This document shows, piece by piece, positions 50,930 to 59,777 of a stretch of 64,000 nucleotides of DNA. The DNA lies in assembly GCA_902362875.1 (NCBI GenBank), contig CABIYF010000008.1:1-64000 (forward strand), written 5' to 3'. Made by a program: the position numbers and the translations under genes. Each line of letters starts with the position of its first letter. The stretch's first letter is position 1. Below the pieces are notes generated by a model. It did not search any database. It was not told the DNA's origin and was given only the letters and a program-made list of their open reading frames with translations. The stretch is from Eubacteriaceae bacterium (lineage in GTDB: Bacteria > Bacillota > Clostridia > Lachnospirales > Lachnospiraceae).

Positions 50930-51832
50930 ATGCAAACAAATGGTATTGTTTTTAATATACAGAAATTCAGCATTCATGACGGACCTGGAATCCGCACAAC
51001 GGTCTTTTTAAAGGGCTGTCCACTTCGCTGCAAATGGTGTGCAAATCCAGAATCACAGTTAAGCCAAGTTCAGGTTTTATATGACAAAGAAAAATGTGCT
51101 CATTGCGGTACTTGCGTTCATGTCTGTCCAAATGAAGCAATTGCTATGGACAAGGACAACTATGTGCGTGTTGACCAATCAAAATGTGTTGGATGCCTTC
51201 AGTGCGTAAAAAACTGTCCTGCAAAGGCTTTAAGTTATGAGGGAGAAACAAAAAATGTAGAGGAAGTTGTCAAGGTCTGTCTTCAGGATATTGATTTTTA
51301 TGAAGAATCTGGCGGAGGTGTAACAATCTCTGGTGGCGAAGGAATGGTTCAGCCGGATTTTGTAAAAGCACTTCTTGCAAAATTAAAAGGACATAAGATT
51401 CATACAGCGATTGAAACCACTGGATATATTAAAGAAGAGATTTTTAGAGAATTGGCTCCGATGTTTGACTTGCTTTTATTTGACGTGAAACACTATGACA
51501 GTAACAAGCATTATGAAGGAACCCATGTCCATAATGAACCAATCGTTGAGAATTTGGCATGGGCGATCTCTCAGGGAATCGAAGTTCTTCCTCGAATTCC
51601 TGTAATTCCTGATTTCAATGATTCTTTGGATGATGCAAAAGGAATTGCTGCTTTATTAAATCAGGTTGGTGCGAAGAAAGTCCAGCTGCTTCCATTTCAT
51701 CAGTTTGGTGAAAATAAGTATCATTTGCTTGGAAAGACATATGCTTATGAGGATGTGAAAGCATTGCATCCTGAGGATCTTACGGATTATCAGCAGATAT
51801 TTTTGGATGAGGGCATCGACTGCTTCTTTTAA
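50930..51832 (+). CDS. Glycyl-radical enzyme activating protein
   Basis: 300 residues. Radical-SAM cluster C30-x3-C34-x2-C37 (FLKGCPLRCKWCANPES), then two ferredoxin 4Fe-4S motifs (CAHCGTCVHVCPNEA, CVGCLQCVKNCPAKA). It installs the glycyl radical on the enzyme encoded convergently at 51910-54324. Extra clusters are typical of PflC/YbiY-type activases rather than PflA. Start follows GAAGGGAGAATATCATAACC. Confidence 0.93.
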   Translation: MQTNGIVFNIQKFSIHDGPGIRTTVFLKGCPLRCKWCANPESQLSQVQVLYDKEKCAHCGTCVHVCPNEAIAMDKDNYVRVDQSKCVGCLQCVKNCPAKALSYEGETKNVEEVVKVCLQDIDFYEESGGGVTISGGEGMVQPDFVKALLAKLKGHKIHTAIETTGYIKEEIFRELAPMFDLLLFDVKHYDSNKHYEGTHVHNEPIVENLAWAISQGIEVLPRIPVIPDFNDSLDDAKGIAALLNQVGAKKVQLLPFHQFGENKYHLLGKTYAYEDVKALHPEDLTDYQQIFLDEGIDCFF

Positions 51833-51846
51833 AAATTCTATATATA

Positions 51847-51887
51847 AAAAATCCTAGACAAACAAATTTTCTTTGTCTAGGATTTTT
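51847..51887. terminator. Bidirectional terminator between activase and glycyl radical enzyme
   Basis: AAAAATCCTAGACAAA at 51847-51862 pairs perfectly with TTTGTCTAGGATTTTT at 51872-51887. Confidence 0.92.
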
Positions 51888-51909
51888 CTATTTACATATC
51901 TTTTTTTAA

Positions 51910-54324
51910 TTATAATGTCTGTTCTGTTCTTCCGATAATATCATCCTGTGTCTTCTTAGATAACACATTAAAGAATGCACTGTATCCTGCAACACGAACG
52001 ATCAGATCTTTATGTTTCTCTGGATGTTTCTGGGCATCGATCAGAGTTTCTCTGGATACAATGTTATACTGTACATGATATCCATGTAAACGGTTGAAGA
52101 ATGTACGGATCAACATCTCTAATTTCTGTTTGTTTTCTTCTGTAGATAACATCTGTGGTGTCATCTTCTGATTTAATAGCACTCCACCTGTGATCTTCTC
52201 TGTTGGAAGTTTAGCAACCGTCTTAAATACCGCTGTTGGACCATTCTTATCTGCATTATGTGCCGGACTGCTTCCTTCGGCTAATGGTTCGAATGCATTT
52301 CTTCCATCCGGAGTTGCAACTGTTCCCATTCCCTGTCCAACGTTTGCACTAATAGAAGATGTTCCACCATAACGGATACCTCCGATTGGTCCTCTGTGAT
52401 AACGAGTGTTTGGATATTTTTTGATCTCATCTAAATAAGAATCATATGCTTCTACGACTAACTGATCTACATAGTCATCATCATTTCCATATTTAGGTAC
52501 ATCATTAATGAGCATTTCCTGAATCTTCTTGTTTTCAGGTGACTGGAAATCATCTAAGATTGCATTCCAAAGCTGTTCTTTTGTGATCTTTTTCTCTTCA
52601 TATACAAGTTTCTTGATCGCTGCAAGAGAATCTGCCATATTGGCAATTCCAACCTGAAGTCCAGAGATAAAGTCATAGACTGCTCCACCTTCTTTGATCG
52701 TTTTTCCTCTTCCAATGCAGTCGTCCGTTAATGCAGAACATAAAACGTCTGGTACATCTCTCTCTGATGCTTTATCAATTGCATTTTCTACGATAACGCT
52801 GTAGCGTGTCATTTCTCTCACTGTCTTATCCCATGCTGCTAATAGATCTTCATATGTTTCCATCTCTGTAAATTTACCATATCCTTTGGTAAATCTCTTA
52901 CCACTTGTTAAGTCAACTCCGTCATTCATAGCACAAAGCAGAACTCTTGGGAAGTTGATGTAGGACATACCTGTACAACGATATCCCCATTTCCCTGGGA
53001 CAGCTGTCTCTACGCATCCGATGGCACTGTAATTGTATGCATCTTCTTCTTTGACACCCCAGTTGATGAAAGATGGAATGATGATCTCATCGTTATTTAA
53101 TGCTGGCATACCAAATCCAAGTTTCATAACCTCGATACATTCATCAAAGAAATGTTTGTCGATATTGGCATGATAACGGACCGTTAAGTTTGGCTGTGTC
53201 AGTCTTGTCTGTGCAACAGACTGTAATACAACGAAACTTAATTCGTTAACTGCATCTTTTTTATCTGTTGTCTGTCCACCAATTGTTACGTTCTGGTACA
53301 TTGGTGATCCTGCTGAACTTAAAGTATGTGACTGAGAACGTACTTTATTGATCGTCAATGTCTTGATCCACAGGCATGTTAATAATTCTAAGACATCTTC
53401 TTTTGAGATCTTTCCTTCATTGATATCTTTCATATAGTATGGATACATATACTGGTCGAAACGTCCGTAACTTAAGGAATGTCCATTGGACTCGATCTGA
53501 AGGATCAGCTGAATGAACCATACAGACTGAACGGCTTCTCTAAAGGATGTTGCTGGTTCATATGGAACTTTCGCACAGATCTCGCTCATCTGTAATAATT
53601 CTTCTTTACGTTTCGCATCTGTTTCTTTGTCCGCTAATTCTTTTGCAAGTTTGCTGTAGCGCTGTGTAAAATCACGCACTGCTTTGATAACGATTAAAAC
53701 AGCTTTATAAAATACGTTCTTATCAATGCTTTCTGGATCTGTGAAATCTAATGCTGCTCTTAATTCTTTTACTCTTTTTTCGTATCCTTTTAATCCATCA
53801 GATAAGATTCTCTGGTAATTGACTGCCAGATGGGCATCCCCGGCATTTAATTTTCCTTCCATTCCAAAGACACCTGTCTCCATGAATACATCCACTTCTT
53901 CTGGAAGTAGGGCTTCTCCTCTGGCTCGAAGGTTATTATTCTCCCAGAATGGTGCGATCTCTCTTAATTGTTCTTTTGTCTCTTCTGTGATATAGAAGAC
54001 ATCTCCGTCACGTTTCTCAAAAAGATCTAACTCATTCATAACAAATTCCATTGTATATTCTGGGAAGATTGGAGCATTCTTGTTCTTTGTCGCCTGATTT
54101 CCAGCGATCAGCGATTTATCATCAATGTAAATGCTCATTCCTTCTAAGATCTTCTGAAGCATTAAGGCTCTTACCATCACTCTTGGCTGATTCTGGTTTT
54201 CTTTGTAGGCTTCTGTTGCCAGTACCGCTCTCTGGGCATCAATATATGGTTTTGCATCGAGCACTTCCTCACGAAATGCCTGCATACGTTCTGTTAATTT
54301 ACCGAAATGTTCTGTATTGTTCAT
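51910..54324 (-). CDS. Glycyl radical enzyme of the YbiW/PflD type
   Basis: 804 residues. The radical glycine is G780 in VRVAGYSAFFNVL, and the thiyl cysteine is C437 followed by E439 in SAIGCVETAVPG. A single active-site cysteine and the C-x-E pair show a C-O lyase or dehydratase rather than pyruvate formate-lyase, which has two adjacent cysteines. YbiW and PflD open 1,5-anhydrohexitol-6-phosphates to 1-deoxyfructose-6-phosphate for FsaA/FsaB. The neighbouring aldolase supports this; other eliminases (glycerol or choline type) are not excluded from sequence alone. Start follows AAAGGAGATACC. Confidence 0.88.
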   Translation of the reverse strand: MNNTEHFGKLTERMQAFREEVLDAKPYIDAQRAVLATEAYKENQNQPRVMVRALMLQKILEGMSIYIDDKSLIAGNQATKNKNAPIFPEYTMEFVMNELDLFEKRDGDVFYITEETKEQLREIAPFWENNNLRARGEALLPEEVDVFMETGVFGMEGKLNAGDAHLAVNYQRILSDGLKGYEKRVKELRAALDFTDPESIDKNVFYKAVLIVIKAVRDFTQRYSKLAKELADKETDAKRKEELLQMSEICAKVPYEPATSFREAVQSVWFIQLILQIESNGHSLSYGRFDQYMYPYYMKDINEGKISKEDVLELLTCLWIKTLTINKVRSQSHTLSSAGSPMYQNVTIGGQTTDKKDAVNELSFVVLQSVAQTRLTQPNLTVRYHANIDKHFFDECIEVMKLGFGMPALNNDEIIIPSFINWGVKEEDAYNYSAIGCVETAVPGKWGYRCTGMSYINFPRVLLCAMNDGVDLTSGKRFTKGYGKFTEMETYEDLLAAWDKTVREMTRYSVIVENAIDKASERDVPDVLCSALTDDCIGRGKTIKEGGAVYDFISGLQVGIANMADSLAAIKKLVYEEKKITKEQLWNAILDDFQSPENKKIQEMLINDVPKYGNDDDYVDQLVVEAYDSYLDEIKKYPNTRYHRGPIGGIRYGGTSSISANVGQGMGTVATPDGRNAFEPLAEGSSPAHNADKNGPTAVFKTVAKLPTEKITGGVLLNQKMTPQMLSTEENKQKLEMLIRTFFNRLHGYHVQYNIVSRETLIDAQKHPEKHKDLIVRVAGYSAFFNVLSKKTQDDIIGRTEQTL

Positions 54325-54343
54325 GGTATCTCCTTTCAGAATG

Positions 54344-54379
54344 TTTCGTTCGTAACTTATATTTGTTTTGTTTGTAATT
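54344..54379. promoter_or_regulatory. Two copies of the shared operator-like motif before the radical enzyme gene
   Basis: TTTCGTTCGTAACT at 54344-54357 and TTTTGTTTGTAATT at 54366-54379 match the motif seen at 50834-50883. On the minus strand a TTGACA-like -35 lies just upstream, near 54409. Their position over the promoter suits repression. Confidence 0.65.
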
Positions 54380-54467
54380 ATAAGTTATCATTTTTTTATA
54401 TAAATGTCAATGGATTTGGTTCATAATTATATTTATTTTCATTTGAAAGTTATTTTTGTACAAAAAG

Positions 54468-54500
54468 AAAAAGATGCCATATTTTCTATGACACCTTTTT
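54468..54500 (-). terminator. Terminator after the phosphohexuloisomerase-like gene
   Basis: AAAAAGATGCCATA at 54468-54481 pairs with TATGACACCTTTTT at 54487-54500 with two mismatches; the T-run suits the minus-strand operon. Confidence 0.75.
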
Positions 54501-54509
54501 CAATCCTCT

Positions 54510-55052
54510 TTATTCTACATTTACATGATTTCCAGCAGCCATTTCGTCTGATACATCGTCTCTTCTGCTTAATTTCAAGCACAACTCATCGAGTACAATA
54601 TGTACAGACTGATCAAATAAGGAACTAAGCAGCTGAATGGAAGCCGTTTTTTGATCTCCTTTGATTCTTCCTGGAACCTTGATGATGCAGTCTGCTAATT
54701 GTCCCAGTTCCGATTCTTCTTTGCTTGTCACTGCAATGATCTTTAATCCAAGTTTCTTTGCAGCTTTTGCATTGCTTAATGTATTTTTTGTTGTTCCTGA
54801 ACCAGAGATTGCAAGATAAACCTCATTTTCTCTTAATGCAGGTGTGATCGTTTCTCCCATAACATATGGCTGGTAACCGATATGCATCAGTCTCATTGCG
54901 AAACATCTTCCTACAAATCCGCTTCTTCCTTCTCCATCGACAAAAATCTTCTTGTCTTTACTTAAGAATGTCATTGCCTGGTCCAATGTATCTTCCTCAA
55001 ATTTATTCATGACTTCACTAATTTCACTCATGATCTCTTCTATCAATCTCAT
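54510..55052 (-). CDS. 6-phospho-3-hexuloisomerase-like SIS protein
   Basis: 180 residues, single SIS domain (VDGEGRSGFVGRCFAMRLMH, LAISGSGTTKNTLSNAK). It resembles HxlB, which interconverts arabino-3-hexulose-6-phosphate and fructose-6-phosphate. It overlaps the HxlA-like gene by 4 bases, like the hxlAB pair of formaldehyde-fixing bacteria. In this sugar operon it probably handles a keto-sugar phosphate. Last gene of the operon. Confidence 0.82.
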   Translation of the reverse strand: MRLIEEIMSEISEVMNKFEEDTLDQAMTFLSKDKKIFVDGEGRSGFVGRCFAMRLMHIGYQPYVMGETITPALRENEVYLAISGSGTTKNTLSNAKAAKKLGLKIIAVTSKEESELGQLADCIIKVPGRIKGDQKTASIQLLSSLFDQSVHIVLDELCLKLSRRDDVSDEMAAGNHVNVE

Positions 55053-55669
55053 TTTATTACCTCTTTAAATTTCATTAATTCTTCTTCCATATTCTCTGCT
55101 TTTGTGATCGCTGATCCTACGATCACAGATTGAATATTTTCTTTTTTGAGTTCTTTACATACATCCAATTTAATTCCACCTGCAACACAAATGTTTTGAA
55201 TCTGTGGAAATTCCTGCTTAAATTTTTGGATTTCTTCTATTATATTGTGATCTCCACTCTTATCTACCGATGTATGCAGACAGTAGATCGCATTTTTAAA
55301 ATCTGCAATCTCATGAATCTTCTCTTTGGAACATTCCAGCAGATCGATCAGCATGTATTTTTCATAAGACTGACTGACTTCATAACATTTTTCCAATGTT
55401 TCTCTGGAAGAACTTCCCATAACCGTTAAGATATCAAAACCTTGCTCATATCCTTGTTTGAATTCATATGCACCTTCATCGCATGTTTTTAAGTCCGCTA
55501 ATAATAGCGAATCTTTTTTATATTCATTTAATTTCTTTAATGCAAAGAGTCCATAATCTTTGATCAGGGATGTCCCGATTTCTATAATATCTGTTTCCCC
55601 TGCAAATGTTTTTACCATTTCTTCTGCTTTTGAGAGACTGACTCTGTCAATGGCTGTCTGTAATTTCAT
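55049..55669 (-). CDS. 3-hexulose-6-phosphate synthase-like decarboxylase-fold protein
   Basis: About 206 residues from MKLQTAIDRV; GGGGAGATATGATC favours this ATG over one two codons earlier. The OMP-decarboxylase-type D-x-K-x-x-D motif reads LADLKTCDEGAYE, and VAGGIKLDVCKEL is the phosphate site. It resembles HxlA and keto-gulonate-phosphate decarboxylase (UlaD). Pairing with the SIS protein favours the HPS reaction or its reverse, but its role in a PTS operon is unclear. Confidence 0.8.
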   Translation of the reverse strand: MKLQTAIDRVSLSKAEEMVKTFAGETDIIEIGTSLIKDYGLFALKKLNEYKKDSLLLADLKTCDEGAYEFKQGYEQGFDILTVMGSSSRETLEKCYEVSQSYEKYMLIDLLECSKEKIHEIADFKNAIYCLHTSVDKSGDHNIIEEIQKFKQEFPQIQNICVAGGIKLDVCKELKKENIQSVIVGSAITKAENMEEELMKFKEVIK

Positions 55670-55683
55670 GATCATATCTCCCC

Positions 55684-56646
55684 TTAGTTCTTCTTTTGAT
55701 AGGTCTTTAAGAATTCGTTTAATCCATTGATCGTTGGAAGTCCTTCATTGTCACTTAAGTTCATAACCTGCATGGCTCCGATTGCATTTCCTCTCTCAAG
55801 GATTTTTTTATCATCCAGACCTTCTAATGTTGCAGAGATCACTCCAGATGCAAAGCCGTCTCCAGCTCCAACAGTGTCAACCACTGGTACTTTAAAACAT
55901 GTTTCTTCGCTTTCCACAAAAGATCCATCATCCAGACGTTCTTTGGAATAAGATCCAGAAGTTCCAAGTTTGATCACTACCTTCTTTACACCTTCATTTA
56001 AATAAAAATCTGCGATCTCTTCTTTTGTCTGAAGTCCTGTAAATAACTTTCCTTCACGGAATCCCGGCATGACAACATCACACATACATGCAAGTTTATT
56101 TGTCTCTTTGATCATCTGTTCCTCACTGTCCCATAAAACCGGACGTGGGTTTGGATCAAATGTTACCATCAATCCATTCTGGTGTGCCATCTGGATCAGT
56201 TCTTTTGTCATCTCTCTTGTCTCTTCACTTAATGCAGGAAAGATTCCTGTCACATGAAGAATCTTGCTTCCACTGAAATCGACATCTCGAAGCAGCTCCT
56301 TCGTAGATTTTGATGCCGCAGATCCTTTTCTAAAATAAATAACTTCTGGATCACCTGCATCTACCTGATTCTTAATCTGAAATCCGGTTGGTGCTTCATT
56401 TGTTTCCTTAATATAACTTGTATCGATCTGTTCCTTCTTTAAGAAATCTTTGATATATTCTCCAAATGGATCTTCTCCGACCTGTGTCATATAAGAAACG
56501 CTGTGACCTAATCTTGATAATCCCATTGCCACATTTAATTCTGCTCCTGCAATCATCTTTGTAAAATGATCGACCTGACTTAGAGGCTGCTTTGTATCCG
56601 CTAAAAACATTACCATTGGTTCTCCGATTGTTAATACTTCACACAT
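55684..56646 (-). CDS. PfkB-family sugar kinase
   Basis: 320 residues, ribokinase fold: GAELNVAMGLSRLG, the anion-hole/catalytic motif DTVGAGDGFASG, and SLF-like end. Sequence style is that of 2-keto-3-deoxygluconate kinases (KdgK), but substrate range in the family is wide. It lies between the isomerase and HPS-like genes in one operon and presumably phosphorylates the imported sugar or its isomer. Confidence 0.87.
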   Translation of the reverse strand: MCEVLTIGEPMVMFLADTKQPLSQVDHFTKMIAGAELNVAMGLSRLGHSVSYMTQVGEDPFGEYIKDFLKKEQIDTSYIKETNEAPTGFQIKNQVDAGDPEVIYFRKGSAASKSTKELLRDVDFSGSKILHVTGIFPALSEETREMTKELIQMAHQNGLMVTFDPNPRPVLWDSEEQMIKETNKLACMCDVVMPGFREGKLFTGLQTKEEIADFYLNEGVKKVVIKLGTSGSYSKERLDDGSFVESEETCFKVPVVDTVGAGDGFASGVISATLEGLDDKKILERGNAIGAMQVMNLSDNEGLPTINGLNEFLKTYQKKN

Positions 56647-56659
56647 AATTCTTTCTCCT

Positions 56660-57397
56660 TTATTTTGCTTTTTTGACTGTTTCTATCTGATCTGCGATTT
56701 TTTCTTCATCAATTGGATATTCTATCAATACTTTGACTTGATCTTTCAATTTCTCTATCATTGCTTTCCATGGAATCACGCCGTCTTCTAACATAACCGT
56801 TCCCGGCTTTTCATTTTCAAATGCGATATTTTTTAAATGAAAAATAGTGATCTGGTCTTTTAATTCTTTCAATGATTTTTCTGGATCTTCTTTTTGCCAG
56901 TACCAATTTCCAAGATCCATCGTATATCCGATCGGCAGCTCATATTTTTTGATCTGTTCTAAAGTCTCTTTTGTACAGGCAAATGTTCCATTTTCGTCCG
57001 TCTGGTCATTTTCGATCGTATACGTCATCTCATATTTTGATAAAATATCCTTTAATTCTTCTGCTCCTGCCCGATCAATCTCATTCAGACTTCCAATATT
57101 AAATTTGACATTTTGAATGTTCATTTTTTTTGCTTCTTCCAGATAAGTTGTAAGATTTTTATTTGGAACTTTGTCTTCTACCATCTTTTCTGGAACGGAA
57201 TAATATAATGTCATATTATTTTTGGAAGCCTCTTTTGCAATCGCTTCAAATTCGGAAGCTTCTTTTATATATTCTCTTCTTACTTCTGCAAGTGAAATCC
57301 CCTGATCTTTGATTGCTTTTAACAGCGTACTTTGTGCTGCGCCCTGATCTAACTTTTCTTTATAAACTAAAAGATTGATTCCTAATTCCTGTCTCAT
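56660..57397 (-). CDS. Xylose-isomerase-like TIM barrel sugar (phosphate) isomerase/epimerase
   Basis: 245 residues of the AP-endonuclease-2 fold. The expected metal residues E, D, H and E appear in order in YTIENDQTDE, YTMDLGNWYW, IFHLKNIAFE and LIEYPIDE. Substrate unknown; possibly a ketose 3-epimerase. Starts 1 base after the EIIC stop. Confidence 0.8.
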   Translation of the reverse strand: MRQELGINLLVYKEKLDQGAAQSTLLKAIKDQGISLAEVRREYIKEASEFEAIAKEASKNNMTLYYSVPEKMVEDKVPNKNLTTYLEEAKKMNIQNVKFNIGSLNEIDRAGAEELKDILSKYEMTYTIENDQTDENGTFACTKETLEQIKKYELPIGYTMDLGNWYWQKEDPEKSLKELKDQITIFHLKNIAFENEKPGTVMLEDGVIPWKAMIEKLKDQVKVLIEYPIDEEKIADQIETVKKAK

Positions 57398-57398
57398 C

Positions 57399-58454
57399 TT
57401 ATGCCTCCTGTACTCTTAATGGTTTTCTTGTAAATCCAATGATCAATGCTGATACCAACATTCCAATCGCAATCGCTGCTAAATATAATAATTTCTGACT
57501 GATCGCTCCTTCTACCACTGGTGTTACGAAAATTCCTCCGTGTGGTGCTGGAAGGGAAATCTGGAATAACATGGCAAGTCCTCCTGCAACTGCGGAACCA
57601 ATGATTCCTGCTGGGATCATGCGGACTGGATCTGTTAATGCGACTGGCATACAACTTTCTGTGATAAAACTTGCACCTAACAGATAATAGGTTTTTCCCT
57701 GAATCTGCTGATCTTTTGTGAACTTCTTTTTAAATAATGTTGTCGCTAATGCAACTCCAAGTGGTGGAACAACTCCTCCAACCATTGCTGCTGCCATTGG
57801 ATAATAATTTCCATTGCTGATCGCAGCAACTGCAAATGTATATGCAACTTTATTGATCGGTCCTCCAAGATCGACTGCCATCATTCCACCAACGACCATT
57901 CCTGTTAAAACAAGATTCTGTGTTCCCAGTCCATCAATAAATCCTGTTAATCCCTGATTTAACCATGCCATTGGAACGGATACTACACATAACATTACAA
58001 TTCCTACTACAAATGTACTGATCACAGGGATGATCAAAAGTTTTTTAATACTCTGAAAATCTTCTGGAAAATTACTCAACAGTTTGTTTAACAGTTTTAC
58101 AAGATATCCTGCTAAAAATCCTGCAACGATTCCTCCTAAGAAACCGCTTCCTGTTGTCTTTGCAATCATCCCGCCGATCATTCCCGGTGCTAGTGCATCC
58201 TGACCTGCGATCGTATGTGCAATAAATCCTGCAAAGATTGGAATCATTAATAACATTGCATTGTTATGTCCAATCTCATAAAGGATCTTGGCAAACTGGT
58301 TCACAGAATCGTCTCCGATCCGCATTCCAAACATAAAAGAAATCGCCATTAAGATTCCTCCACCTGCTACAAATGGGATCATTGGTCTAAGACCTCCCAT
58401 TACATCATCGTATAATACGCTTCCTACACTCTTCTTCTTTGTCTCACCGTTCAT
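57399..58454 (-). CDS. Orphan PTS fructose-family EIIC
   Basis: 351 residues, about nine or ten membrane spans, with the fructose-family motif DLGGPINKVAYTF and FITESCMPVALTDPVR. No EIIA or EIIB gene or domain is present anywhere in this operon, so it depends on subunits encoded elsewhere or works without phosphorylation (the operon has its own sugar kinase). First gene of the operon, with tandem repeats and a LacI gene upstream. The start follows GGAGGGTAAAT. Confidence 0.87.
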   Translation of the reverse strand: MNGETKKKSVGSVLYDDVMGGLRPMIPFVAGGGILMAISFMFGMRIGDDSVNQFAKILYEIGHNNAMLLMIPIFAGFIAHTIAGQDALAPGMIGGMIAKTTGSGFLGGIVAGFLAGYLVKLLNKLLSNFPEDFQSIKKLLIIPVISTFVVGIVMLCVVSVPMAWLNQGLTGFIDGLGTQNLVLTGMVVGGMMAVDLGGPINKVAYTFAVAAISNGNYYPMAAAMVGGVVPPLGVALATTLFKKKFTKDQQIQGKTYYLLGASFITESCMPVALTDPVRMIPAGIIGSAVAGGLAMLFQISLPAPHGGIFVTPVVEGAISQKLLYLAAIAIGMLVSALIIGFTRKPLRVQEA

Positions 58455-58482
58455 ATTTACCCTCCTGAATTTTTTATTTCTG

Positions 58483-58521
58483 GTTTAGTGTATCGTTTTC
58501 GTTTATCGGTTTAGTTTATCG
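58483..58521. promoter_or_regulatory. Three tandem 13-bp repeats before the EIIC operon
   Basis: GTTTAGTGTATCG (58483-58495), TTTTCGTTTATCG (58496-58508) and GTTTAGTTTATCG (58509-58521) are back-to-back 13-base units, the last followed by GTTAAC. They end 29 bases upstream of the EIIC start, over the expected promoter, and probably bind the LacI-family protein. Confidence 0.65.
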
Positions 58522-58672
58522 GTTAACTAAGATGCTTTTATGATACTCACATGATGTATTTTTGTCAATACATCTTTTACAACTTTGGCGTTTTAGACAA
58601 AAATTATGTGCGTTATCCTTTGAAATACTTTCTATTTTTATGCAGTTTTCACAATATTTTTTAAGGCATGAA

Positions 58673-58710
58673 AAAAAGAAGAAAGAAACAAAAATTTCCT
58701 TCTTCTTTTT
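58673..58710 (-). terminator. Terminator of the LacI-family gene
   Basis: AAAAAGAAGAAAG at 58673-58685 pairs with CCTTCTTCTTTTT at 58698-58710 with one mismatch, just after the stop at 58722. Confidence 0.7.
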
Positions 58711-58721
58711 CATATTTTGAT

Positions 58722-59756
58722 TTATTTTAATTTCGTTGACTCATATCGACAGATATCTGCTTTGATTTCCTCATAGACAATCTCTTTTTTTTCTTTATGT
58801 TCTATCTTATCAAATAATAACTTCGCCGCTGCTTCTCCCATGGAAAATGGGTGCTGTTCTATACATGTGATTCCAGGACCACTGTATTTTGCCCATTTTT
58901 CATCTGCAAATGCACAGATCCCAACATCTTTGCCGACTTCCTGCTCCATATGATAAAGATGTGAGATGATTCTTCTTAAGACTTCATCATTATTTGCAAA
59001 GAAACAAGTTTTCTCATGATGACTGATGATTTCCGCTAATTTCGCCATAATATCTAATTTTTCTTCGTCTTCCAAGATCAGAATCTCACCATTGATCGTA
59101 TCACTCTGCGAAATATATGTTCTGACAGTTTCTTCTCTTAATTGTCTGGTACTGATGCCATCTGTTGCTTCACTTACAAAAACAATATGTTGCCATCCTT
59201 GATCTTGCAATTCTTCTAACATCTTCTTTGTCACTGCTTCGTTATCATTTACCACGCTGTCACAGACTGCATCTTTATATGTCCGGTCTAATAAAACGAC
59301 TGGCTTGCTTTCTTCCATCTGACATGTGTTCTTAATAAAATCTGCATTATTCCCAACAGAATTTATGATCACACCATCTGTCTGTTCATTAAAAAATGAC
59401 TCAATATTTTTATTTTCCTGATCTTTGTTATTATCCGCATCTGCAATCAATAACTGACAGCCTCTTTTTCTGCATTCTGATTGTACACCTTTGATCAGTA
59501 ATGAGGAAAAAGGATTGCCAATATCTGCGATCGTAAATCCTATACAGTTTGATCTGTCTGATTTTAAACTTTGTGCGGCTCGATTTGGTCTATAATTTAA
59601 CTCTTCCACAACATCTTGTATCTTTTTTCTTGTCTCTTCCGACATAAATTCATAATCTCCGTGAAGATATCTTGAGATGGTTGTCTTAGATACTCCGACA
59701 GCTGCCGCTACATCTGCCATAGTTGCTTTTTTACGTTTTCTTGTTTTCTTTTCCAA
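58722..59756 (-). CDS. LacI-family transcriptional regulator
   Basis: 344 residues: N-terminal HTH (TMADVAAAVGVSKTTISRYL, hinge AAQSLKSDRSN) and a periplasmic-binding-like sensor domain. It lies upstream of the EIIC operon on the same strand and likely represses it by binding the 13-bp repeats. The unusual basic start (EKKTRKRKKAT) precedes the HTH. Confidence 0.88.
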   Translation of the reverse strand: MEKKTRKRKKATMADVAAAVGVSKTTISRYLHGDYEFMSEETRKKIQDVVEELNYRPNRAAQSLKSDRSNCIGFTIADIGNPFSSLLIKGVQSECRKRGCQLLIADADNNKDQENKNIESFFNEQTDGVIINSVGNNADFIKNTCQMEESKPVVLLDRTYKDAVCDSVVNDNEAVTKKMLEELQDQGWQHIVFVSEATDGISTRQLREETVRTYISQSDTINGEILILEDEEKLDIMAKLAEIISHHEKTCFFANNDEVLRRIISHLYHMEQEVGKDVGICAFADEKWAKYSGPGITCIEQHPFSMGEAAAKLLFDKIEHKEKKEIVYEEIKADICRYESTKLK

Positions 59757-59777
59757 TGTCCTTCACCTTGCATTTAC

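Noticed and set aside
51910..54324. Pyruvate formate-lyase assignment for the glycyl radical enzyme
   Set aside because: Only one active-site cysteine, followed by x-E, rather than the two adjacent cysteines of PFL; the activase also has extra ferredoxin clusters.
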